A DNA stretch of 24,221 nt, from contig JBNGIS010020585.1 in NCBI GenBank assembly GCA_049999725.1, positions 1-24,221 on the forward strand, read 5' to 3'. This stretch comes from Haplomitrium mnioides (taxonomy: Eukaryota; Marchantiophyta; Haplomitriopsida; Calobryales). Position 1 is the first letter of the stretch; each line of letters begins with the position of its first letter. The position numbers were made by a program, and so were the translations under genes. Under the pieces are notes generated by a model that did not search any database, was not told the origin of the DNA, and was given only the letters and a program-made list of their open reading frames with translations. This document shows, one piece after another, positions 10,360 through 18,671 of the stretch.

Positions 10360-10720
10360 CCGAAACAACGACTTATCGCGGGTCTGGCCGAAGGAAAACG
10401 GAGGAGTGTCGTAAGGGCGATGTATCGAAGATCCGGGAGGAGGAAGAGCGCGGAAGCCAAAGGGATGACCTAGCGCAGATTCGCCAGGAGGAAAACACAG
10501 AGGAGAGCTGAAAGGGGGACTGATCCCTGATCTGACCAAATAAGAGCGAGTAAAGGCAAAAATGCGACTTGTCGGCGAACCGGTTCGAACGACACGCATC
10601 AGTGGCAAAGCAGTGACCCATCGCCAATCGTCCAACGGGAAGAAGGCTGAGCCAGAAGGGCGATACGGCGCCTATCCGGTGGAGGGAAACGAAGGGCACG
10701 GCGGAATGACGACATATCGG
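10360..10720 (+). repeat. Degenerate U3 subrepeats around GATCTATCGCAG
   Basis: Variants of RYGAYYTATCGCRG recur roughly every 45-60 bp (ACGACTTATCGCGGG near 10370, GCGATGTATCGAAG near 10418, GATGACCTAGCGCAG near 10464, GTGACCCATCGCC near 10613, ACGACATATCGGCG near 10708). Similar words lie in the outer element at about 9020-9230 and, inverted, in the left LTR at about 3260-3500. Confidence 0.6.
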
Positions 10721-11127
10721 CGAATCGGCAAGGAAGATAAGAGCGGCCGGTAAAAGAAGCTAAACGCCGGTGTGACCCACGGAGGAGCTACCGGCGCTGA
10801 AAGGGTGACACTTCGCCACTTCAGCATCTAGAAGGTAAAAGTTCGACTGGGTGGGCGGAAAGTTCGAAAGGGGCGAACGGTCCGAAAAGGCCTAGCAATT
10901 CTTATACCAAGCTTTCCGAAGTGTTAACGAAGCTAACCTCAGGCGCGTGTAGTTCTTACTTCGAAGGGACAACGAAACGGCGATATCGACACCGTTCTTA
11001 TTCGGCGAGTAGGGGAAGTCCGCGGTTCTACGGATGACGTGGCGAGCGCAGGTTTTCCGCGGAGGCTTCGAAAACGTGGCACGCTAGGAAGCAAGGAAGG
11101 GTTTTTGGGGGTCAACATCGGATGAAG

Positions 11128-11325
11128 GTCAGCGCGACGGTCCGCTTACCCCTTTGCGGGGCGGCGGCGAACAGCGGCGTTCGGATGACGTTGCGACTCT
11201 AGGGACCCCGAGGCAATCCACGGGACACGCGGCGCTAGGAGAGGAGTTCACCTGACCTCGGGTAACGTGTGGGTCAACATCGGGAAGAGGTTAACGCAAC
11301 GGTCAGACTTCCCCCTTGCGGGATG
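11128..11325 (+). repeat. Two copies of the 37-bp U3 motif, about 160 bp apart
   Basis: Copies at 11128-11164 and 11290-11325, each preceded by GTCAACATCG a little upstream and followed by a GACGTKGC-type word. The left LTR has the same pair, inverted, at 2925-2962 and 2761-2798. Confidence 0.75.
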
Positions 11326-11403
11326 GCGTCGGACGGCGGTTCAGCGGAGGACGTGGCACGAGGGGAGGAAAGAAGCATCTGCGGGGGGATCGAAGGAGAT
11401 TCC

Positions 11404-11503
11404 NNNNNNNNNNNNNNNNNNNNNNNNNNNNNNNNNNNNNNNNNNNNNNNNNNNNNNNNNNNNNNNNNNNNNNNNNNNNNNNNNNNNNNNNNNNNNNNNN
11501 NNN
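11404..11503. other. Assembly gap, 100 N
   Basis: Exactly 100 N. Alignment to the left LTR suggests about 115-140 bp are really missing here, corresponding to about 2543-2684. Confidence 0.95.
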
Positions 11504-11906
11504 GGTGTTCCTTCGATCAACTGCAGGACACGCGGCGCGCGCTACTTGTCCGTTTCAACGGGATTAACTGACAAGCGCCACGCGTCGTCACTTCCCAACT
11601 CCAGGGAGCAAAACGGGATTAACGACCTTTCGTGGGGTCGGGCTCACGAGTTGCGGGGGAGTATACCTATGTGACATTCAAATTCTTCAGGGTTGATGCA
11701 CGGGCGTTTGCAGGAAGCAACATCGACCGCAAGACAAGAGACTTGCGCATGGTAAGGCAGGGCGATACTCAATTGAAGGCTACGTGAAGCAGAGTTACTC
11801 AAGGGGAACCGAGGGATTCGGAGGTGGACTGGAGGGGCGCCGAGTGTTGCATGAGTAGTGAGCTCTAGATGCTCGGGCGATCCAAGTGAACTCGTCCCTG
11901 CAGGCG
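11504..11906 (+). repeat. 403-bp segment, first copy of a probable assembly duplication
   Basis: Reads identically to 12307-12709 except for one base I noticed (CTCTAGATG here, CTCTGGATG there). It begins immediately after one N run and ends exactly at the next. Confidence 0.9.
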
Positions 11907-12306
11907 NNNNNNNNNNNNNNNNNNNNNNNNNNNNNNNNNNNNNNNNNNNNNNNNNNNNNNNNNNNNNNNNNNNNNNNNNNNNNNNNNNNNNNNNNNNNNN
12001 NNNNNNNNNNNNNNNNNNNNNNNNNNNNNNNNNNNNNNNNNNNNNNNNNNNNNNNNNNNNNNNNNNNNNNNNNNNNNNNNNNNNNNNNNNNNNNNNNNNN
12101 NNNNNNNNNNNNNNNNNNNNNNNNNNNNNNNNNNNNNNNNNNNNNNNNNNNNNNNNNNNNNNNNNNNNNNNNNNNNNNNNNNNNNNNNNNNNNNNNNNNN
12201 NNNNNNNNNNNNNNNNNNNNNNNNNNNNNNNNNNNNNNNNNNNNNNNNNNNNNNNNNNNNNNNNNNNNNNNNNNNNNNNNNNNNNNNNNNNNNNNNNNNN
12301 NNNNNN
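11907..12306. other. Assembly gap, 400 N
   Basis: Exactly 400 N between two near-identical 403-bp copies. The left LTR has nothing extra at this point, so the gap may be empty. Confidence 0.95.
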
Positions 12307-12709
12307 GGTGTTCCTTCGATCAACTGCAGGACACGCGGCGCGCGCTACTTGTCCGTTTCAACGGGATTAACTGACAAGCGCCACGCGTCGTCACTTCCCA
12401 ACTCCAGGGAGCAAAACGGGATTAACGACCTTTCGTGGGGTCGGGCTCACGAGTTGCGGGGGAGTATACCTATGTGACATTCAAATTCTTCAGGGTTGAT
12501 GCACGGGCGTTTGCAGGAAGCAACATCGACCGCAAGACAAGAGACTTGCGCATGGTAAGGCAGGGCGATACTCAATTGAAGGCTACGTGAAGCAGAGTTA
12601 CTCAAGGGGAACCGAGGGATTCGGAGGTGGACTGGAGGGGCGCCGAGTGTTGCATGAGTAGTGAGCTCTGGATGCTCGGGCGATCCAAGTGAACTCGTCC
12701 CTGCAGGCG
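12307..12709 (+). repeat. 403-bp segment, second copy
   Basis: Same sequence as 11504-11906, but continuing into GACCATGGCGG, which carries on collinearly with the left LTR. This is therefore the copy properly joined to downstream sequence. Confidence 0.9.
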
Positions 12710-13127
12710 GACCATGGCGGAGGGTTACTGATACGATAGCTCGGAAGGAGTTTTCGGTCGGTCGAGAACTAAGGAGGGGCTGCCAAGTGAGGAGCTTGGA
12801 GTCTCTCGACAAGTCCTTGTGCAAGTGCATCAGCCTAGAGCGTTCGGAGGACGCTCTGGTGTGTATTCTTCTTCAAGTGGAGCTGAGAGGGGGGGCTGCG
12901 TTAGTGCCTGCGCACTGCGCGGGATGACCCGTTGAGGCTCGAGGGTGGAATGGGCTACCTGCAGCTGGTAAAGCTGTCTTCCAGAGGTGGAAGTAAAAGA
13001 AACTCTCTTCCTAGCGTGAGGAAGTAAAAGCATGGCTTCTCGCGAGGGAAGTAGAAAAACTATCTAGAGAGGAGGGTGTGTGGGTTGTTGGGCTGCAGTT
13101 GTAAGGCAACGGGACTCATAAGGGAAG

Positions 13128-13135
13128 TATAAATA
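13128..13135 (+). promoter_or_regulatory. TATA box of the solo LTR
   Basis: TATAAATA in GGAAGTATAAATAGTTAG, about 660 bp before the LTR end. The equivalent site in the left LTR is degraded. Confidence 0.6.
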
Positions 13136-13791
13136 GTTAGAATTCCAGAGTGCCTTCAAGGATTCTGTTTTCTCTTGTATATTGTATAAATGTGTTTGTC
13201 CATATATGTGTAGCTAGATTTCCCTTCTGCAGGTGTGTCCCCTTGAATTGTTAGATTAGAAGACAGTCAAATCAGCTGAGCATACCTTGGAAACACACTT
13301 GAAGAGGGAGTCCAATCCCTTGACACAAGTCTGGTACCCTGGGGGTGAATGCTCTCTATTCCTGATTCTGTTGCATAGAGTAGAACTTAGAACCAGTTAG
13401 GATAGTTAGGAATAGTTGTATCAGACTTGTGACCACCCTGAAAGGAGGAGTCCAGAGCTGTGCAGGTCACCAGCACCATTCTGCCCAAGCACAAATAAGG
13501 TGACAGGGCCTAAGCCATTGGGTCCTAAGAATAAAGAGGAAGAATCACACAAGCTAGCTGGGTGTTATGGATGTGGACCTGTGCATGGTATTGAATGTCT
13601 GACTTGAGTAGAAGAAGAAGAGGAGTGAGAAGTGCATAAAAGGCCTGTAAGGAGAAGAAGAGTCCTTAAGGTCTGAAAGTGGTAATTGGCAAGGGGCCAT
13701 CTCAGAAAAGAACCAGAAAGCCCGTAAACACGTCCTCTCCTGCCTCGAAACGGGGCCTGAAAAGGTTAAGGCCTGAAACAGGGGAGTGACA

Positions 13792-13796
13792 GCCAA
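13792..13796 (+). repeat. Target-site duplication, right copy (GCCAA)
   Basis: Partner of GCGAA at 9560-9564. Confidence 0.7.
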
Positions 13797-15658
13797 TCAA
13801 CGAGAATCTTGGAGATTCCACAAGTATCTTGGCCATAGCGGAAACATGGCGCTCATATGACACTCCGAGCATCAGCAGGAATCTTACAGATTCCTCGGGA
13901 ATATTGGATCTCAACAGAAACGTGGCGCTACGAGAGAGCCCATGGGCTTCTTCGGAGTGTACGCGGACCTGCGGAAACGTGGTGCTTGGAGGATCGATGA
14001 GCCATTTCAGAACGAACGTCGGAATTCACATCAGATCTGCACCGATCTCTGTCGCCTTGCAGAATTTACCCGATCCCTTGGAATTCACATCGAATCTGTG
14101 CCGAAAGTTGCATTCTACGGTCTCCGCCAGTCCCTTTCAAATCTACGCCGAATTTCCACCGACCAGCATCTCAAACCCGCAACAATCCAAATTGCAAGGT
14201 GGGTGAAAAGAAAAAGGTATAGTTCGCGCAAGGGGGATAAAGGGGTCCTCACTTTGTTGTTGGAAGGACCGATAGTTTTGTGCAAGAAGAGCAGCGAGAG
14301 ACAAAGGAGAGAATTCTGGTGAGACCTTTGGTGAGGTGGGTGTACTCGTGAGGGAAGGCCATCACAGGGTGGAGGTGGACTGAGGAGTGCTAGGAATCGT
14401 TGAGCAGGAGGCTCTAGAGGCTTAGACTACTTAGGTGGACTCACATGTGAAGGCACATCCCACATTTGGAGGTGGACCAACACTTAGAAGAGAGGAGAAC
14501 TCTTTTAGTTTGTATTTCGTGAGGGGCAGCCAAGGGGGGGTCCTGGTGTTGCCTTAGCTTTAGCTTGTGCAGAAGATCAGTCCTAGTAGCATTAGGAGAG
14601 TGTTGCCGGTTTTACTTTCTTGTGGAACAGGGAGAGGGGTACAAGTCATTTGTCGAGCTCCTGTTCTAGGGTTCTCATTGTACATGTGTGCTTCAAGAAA
14701 TATACAGAGAGTTCATGTCTGTGAGGTCTCCTGCTCATATTTTTGATTGCAGATTCATAAGGAGCAATTTTGAGGATAGAGTATGAATTCAGAAGTTAGA
14801 GTTGGTTGATGCAGTTGTGTAGTTGGCAATTGGAAGGATCAGACAATTTTACATCAGAGGAGTGCATAGAAGGAGGCACCAAAAGTGGTTCTGCTAATGG
14901 GGATGTGGTCTGATTCTCAGATTGTAATTGGTGAAGGTTTGAGTGATCAATCAATTCGGCTATGAGTTCTATTTTGTTCTTTGTTTATTAAATTTGTAAG
15001 GAGAGGACCTACTGTGATTTTCTAGTCAGTGGATTCTGGTTGGGAGACTTGAGCAAAAAATGGAAGGCTTAGGTTTGTGTATGCCTATGGACTAGGTGGA
15101 CATTTCACAAGTAAATAGAGTGATTGGTGGTTGGAGGAGCAGCACTTGGATGTGAGACTAGGTGGGTCGTTCCATAGCTCTCTGCATCAAGCCCTGAGAT
15201 ACCTTGGGTTGGAGTGGCCTAAGTGTCTAATTTGAGGAGAAGAGAGATGTTGTAACGAGGGTAGGCACAGGAGTGTTTGTTTGAGAGTTTTGAGTGGGTT
15301 GGGTAACCGGTTGCTTGGGAATTTCTCCGATACAACTCCAGTTTAAAATCAGCATGTACAGTAGTTGTCTGATTCCAGAAATGTTAGTCATACAATTTGG
15401 GTAGTTCTTGGTTTGTGTTATGTGTTGTGAAGTAGTAAGTATATTTTTATGGTTATTGTTTTGTGAAGGAAATGGTAGTCAGACCTAGAGTGGAGAGAGG
15501 TCCACGTCTGAGTTAACAAGAGTGCAGTTTCAGAACTCTCTAAAGAATCTGGAAAGTCAATAAAAGTGGGTTAAGAGCAGATTTCTATATAGATCTTGCG
15601 CGGTTCGATCCTTGGGTGTGCCTTTTGGGGGTTGGAGTGCCATTGCTATGCTACGACA
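13797..15658 (+). other. Right arm of the outer insertion, non-coding
   Basis: Starts inside the 75-bp array, then changes to AT-richer, G/T-rich sequence with no supported ORF. An AATAAA at 15559-15564, about 95 bp before the CGACA end, could be a polyadenylation signal of the LTR. I recognise nothing else between 14300 and 15550. Confidence 0.55.
15559..15564 (+). promoter_or_regulatory. Possible polyadenylation signal AATAAA
   Basis: AATAAA in GTCAATAAAAGTGG near the 3' end of the outer element. Supported by motif and position only. Confidence 0.35.
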
Positions 15659-15663
15659 GTAGG
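15659..15663 (+). repeat. Target-site duplication, right copy (GTAGG)
   Basis: Partner of CTAGG at 7638-7642. Confidence 0.7.
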
Positions 15664-15924
15664 CCATGTCCACGTCCACAATAAGCTTTACCAAATGTTC
15701 GTGTGCCAGCAAATGAGGCTGTACCTATGGAGATTGATACGACACAGAGAGTGGCACTCACTGATGGAGAACGTGAGTGTCTACGCCAAAGTGGAGGATG
15801 TTTTTATTGTCGACAACTTGGTCATATGATTGCAAATTGCCCACGTCTCCAAGGTCAACCACGTGCTCTTGTTCAAGTGGCAACTGCTGAAGAAGAAAAT
15901 CAGGGAAACGACCGACCTCAGTAA
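15664..15924 (+). pseudogene. Chromovirus-like gag, C-terminal part with zinc knuckle
   Basis: Continuation of the gag broken at 7642. Codon CCA at 15664 follows AGG at 7642 in frame once the insertion is removed. It reads PCPRPQ, a TAA stop, then VPANEAVPMEIDTTQR and the CCHC knuckle CFYCRQLGHMIANC (about 15800-15841), which binds element RNA. The frame ends at TAA 15922. Pol continues in another frame from about here, so a frameshift, natural or mutational, separates gag from protease. Confidence 0.85.
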
Positions 15925-17866
15925 AGATAGTCGAGCGGTTTTTGAGAGCTTAATTAGTTCCAATGGAATGAAAAGCTCCACAAGAATTAGAAGTACCTTG
16001 TTTCATCTAGATGGTATGGTTGATGAGCATTCTTGTAGAATGTTGGTAGATTGTAGAAGTTCTGAAAATTTCATGTCACTACGTTTTGCAAAGAAAATCA
16101 AAGCTACGACTTTGCCGATCAACAGAAGTTTTGTGACTATGGCCGATGGCCAAAAACACGAGGTATTCCATTCTCACAAGCCATTTCTTCTAAAGATTGG
16201 CAAAGATTATGAGGAATCTATGGATTTTGTTATTGCACTCGTACAGTATGACATTATTTTGGGCTTGCCTTGGCTTGAAGATCAGTCTACTCAAGTTGAT
16301 TGGGCAAAACGGCAAATTCAAGTTACTTTACAAGGAAAGCAATTTCTTTTGGGGCGTCTAGCACCGTTGGTGGAGAAGCCCAAATTAGTTCAGCATAATG
16401 ATTTGATGGAGAAAGAGTTGCCCGTCTTTGTTGTATGGATCAAGCCTATTGTGGACTTGAATAAGGAGGGAGGGAAATCTATACCAACCTCAATGATTGA
16501 TGATATCTTGAAGGAGTTTTCAGATGTATTTCCGGATGATTTGCCAAAGGGGTTACCAGATGATCGTGGAATACACTTTCTGATAGAGTTGATACCAAGA
16601 AATATTCCATATAATCGACCTATATACAGGTTATCGCCACAAGAGTTGGAAGAGCTTCGCTAGACTTTGATGGATCTTCTTGAGAAGGATTTCATTCAGC
16701 ATAGTACTTCGCCTTGGAGAGCACCGGTATTCTTTGTACCAAAGGAAGATGGTGGATTTCGTCTTTGTACTGATTATCGTGGTTTGAACAAGCAAACCGT
16801 CAAGAATGCTTATCCTTTACTACATATTGATGATTTGTTGGATCAACTGAGTGGTGCGCGGTTCTTTTCGAAGCTTGATCTTCGAAGTGCTTATTAGAAA
16901 ATTCCTATCAAGCCAAGTGATGTGTCGAACACAGCTTTTCGTACAAGGTATGGACATTTTGAGTGGAAGGTCCTTACATTTGGTCTCAATAATGCTCTGG
17001 CTATATTCATGGATCAAATGCATCGAATTTTTGATAGGTTATTGGATAAGTCAGTTTTGGTATTCTTGGATGACATTCTTATTTTTAGCAAAACTGAAGA
17101 TGAGCATCGCAATCATTTGAAAGAAGTTTTGCAAAGATTGCGCAATTGGAAGTTTTATTGTAAGCGATCCAAGTGCAAATTTTGGAAGCGATAGGTTACT
17201 TACTTGGGGCACAAGGTGTCGGCGGATGGTATAAAGATGGAAGAAGAGAAAATCAAGGCTATTACTGAGTGGCCAACACCAAAGGAGGCAAAGGACATTA
17301 GAGCCTTCAATGGATTGGCAAGCTTCTATCGACGATTCATCCATTGTTATGCACATATTGTTACACTACTTACTGATATACTAGGCAAGGAGGTCAAGTT
17401 TCAATGGACTACCAAAGAGCAAGCGGCATTTCAGCAGCTCAAGGATGCAGTCTCTTCTCGTCCTGTTCTACAGCCCTATGATCCAAAGGCACGTTGTATA
17501 GTTGATTTTGATGCTTCTAATTTTGCTATTGGAGCAGTTTTGCAGCAAGAGTTTGAGGATGGGCTTCATCCAATTGCCTTCATGTCACGTCGGTTGAATG
17601 CGGCGGAAAGAAACTATTATGCAAGGGATCGAGAGCAATTGGCAATGGTTTATGCTACAAAAGTATGGTGGCATTATCTTTTGAGAAGACCTGTAGTTAT
17701 GTGCACAGATCACAAACCATTGTTACAACCAATCCATTTGGAAAATATGACAAGTCGCCATCACCGATGGGAAGATCAATTGCAACTCTTTGATATCAAG
17801 CTAGAGTACAAGCCAGGAAGGTTCCACACCATTCTTGATGCACTATCACGAAGGCTGGATCATTGA
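15925..17866 (+). pseudogene. Chromovirus-like pol: protease, reverse transcriptase, RNase H; integrase missing
   Basis: One frame from about 15925 to TGA 17864. Protease: LVDCRSSENFMS (Asp codon at 16049) followed by DIILGLPWLE; the Gly expected after the Asp-Cys pair is Arg. [43 protein letters not shown] and the active site FLDDILIFS (17063-17074). The linker has VSADGIKMEEEKI and FNGLASFYRRFI. RNase H: DFDASNFAIGAV, DREQLAMVYA, CTDHKPLL and DALSRRLDH. Three in-frame stops, all TAG, lie at 16661, 16895 and 17192, with no frameshift. These enzymes would process the polyprotein and make cDNA. The HHCC and DDE integrase domain and the 3' LTR are absent: the frame stops where RNase H ends and opposite-strand sequence begins. 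Confidence 0.9.
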
Positions 17867-18671
17867 TAAGATTTTGCCAAGATTGAACAGGGCTTTGCCC
17901 ACTTTGTCAAGCCATTCGCTTGTGGGTGGTAGGCTACCGTTTTTTGGTGTTTGACCATGTATTGAGAAGTAAGTTCCTTGATGACCTGGTTCAAGAAATG
18001 AGTTCCCTGATCGCTCACCAGCTCTAAAGGTGCTCCAAACCTGATGAAGAACTGCTCATATAGGAATCTAGCCACAGTGTGGGTGTCATCTTTTCGTGTA
18101 GCCTTGCTTCCACCCATTTTGTCGCATAGTCTGTGGACAACAAGATATATCTATTCCCCCTCCTGGTTGTGGGTGACATGGGGCCAATAAAATCGATACC
18201 CCACTTCTCAAATAGGGTGAGAGCTAAGATAAGGATCAATCGGTGACGAGAGGATGGGGCTGGCCTTCCCGGCTGTTGGCAATGGTAACACCTCTTGACA
18301 AAGAAGTGGGTGTCTCGATGGATGGTTGGTCACTAGTACTTGGTTGCCAAATTTTTTTTCAAGGTAGTGTCAGTGGCAAAGTGTCCACCATCCTCGCCTT
18401 CATGCATGGCCCTCATGACAATAGTGGCATGGTCCCTCTCTAAACACCTTCGCACTTGCCAATCCAAGCCTGATTTGTGAAGAACCCCTTTGATTAGGAG
18501 GTAGGTCTTGACCTTCCTCAAGAATAAAGCGGTTGCCTCTTGAGACCACTCCTTGGGTAAGCAGTCAATCAGCAAAAAACTGATTATCTCCTCATAATCT
18601 ATCAGTCTTCCCTCTCTTATATTGAAGAGGTCTTTGTCGGGGAATTGATCATCAACCGGTTTTTTGCCCAC
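17867..18671 (-). pseudogene. Ty3/gypsy integrase, 3'-truncated
   Basis: Zinc-binding region at about 18530-18270 (HEGEDGGHFATDTTLKK, then a CYHCQQPGRPAP-like block in another frame). The catalytic core follows: KWGIDFIGPM with Asp at 18194-18192, STDYATKWVEA, then LVSDQGTHFLNQVI with Asp at 18012-18010. The last block is YHPQANGLTKWAK, where the catalytic Glu expected after NGLT is Lys (codon 17904-17902). At least two frameshifts break it. Sequence past about 17866 belongs to the plus-strand element, so the C-terminal part and the 3' LTR are lost. It would have joined cDNA to chromosomal DNA; this copy lacks one of three catalytic acids. Confidence 0.88.

Larger units (their letters stand above)
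9565..13791 (+). mobile_element. Solo LTR of the long-LTR gypsy family
   Basis: Starts TGTCAGCCGG and ends GGGAGTGACA, with 5-bp flanking repeats. It is collinear over its length with the reverse complement of 983-4289, the LTR that precedes a gag there. No PBS follows its end, so it is a solo LTR left by recombination between two LTRs. The span includes 500 N and an apparent 403-bp assembly duplication. Without the duplicated copy and the 400-N gap it is 3424 bp, close to the 3307 bp of the left LTR. A TATA box at 13128 leaves about 3.5 kb of U3 as drawn and about 0.65 kb of R-U5. It contains no supported gene. Confidence 0.85.
9422..13893 (+). repeat. 75-bp tandem array split by the solo LTR
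   Basis: Four copies of the inverted repeat GAATCT-N3-AGATTC start at 9422 (last base changed), 9497, 13804 and 13879. The outer intervals are 75 bp. The middle one becomes exactly 75 bp once the 4232 bp of solo LTR plus one target-site copy (9565-13796) are removed. Each unit also carries an ACGTGGC-type box (9462, 9538, 13844 as ACATGGC, 13920). Confidence 0.85.
7643..15658 (+). mobile_element. Outer insertion in gag: probable solo long LTR or LTR-only element, itself interrupted
   Basis: Begins TGTGAGAGCA and ends CTACGACA, with near-matching 5-bp flanks. Without the inner solo LTR and its duplicated target site it is 3784 bp. Its 8700-9560 part is related in sequence to the U3 of the LTR family at 983-4289 and 9565-13791, including a CTCCCTAAGTGGAGAGGCC block near 8917 and the repeat at 9328-9364. 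The plus orientation is taken from that similarity. No gag, pol or PBS is found inside, so a solo LTR is the simplest reading. A non-autonomous large element without genes is the alternative. Confidence 0.65.

Noticed and set aside
10018-10635. Long antisense ORF (205 codons) in the solo LTR, with a related ORF in the left LTR at 3584-3880
   Set aside because: Codon comparison of the two copies shows changes spread over all three positions and many non-synonymous ones. The similarity is DNA homology of GC-rich U3, not coding constraint. No domain is recognised.
11267-12374. ORFs spanning the N runs
   Set aside because: They exist only because N is read as open; there is no sequence evidence.
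15595-15640. GGTTCGATCC, resembling a tRNA T arm
   Set aside because: No matching T-stem, anticodon arm or acceptor stem could be paired around it.
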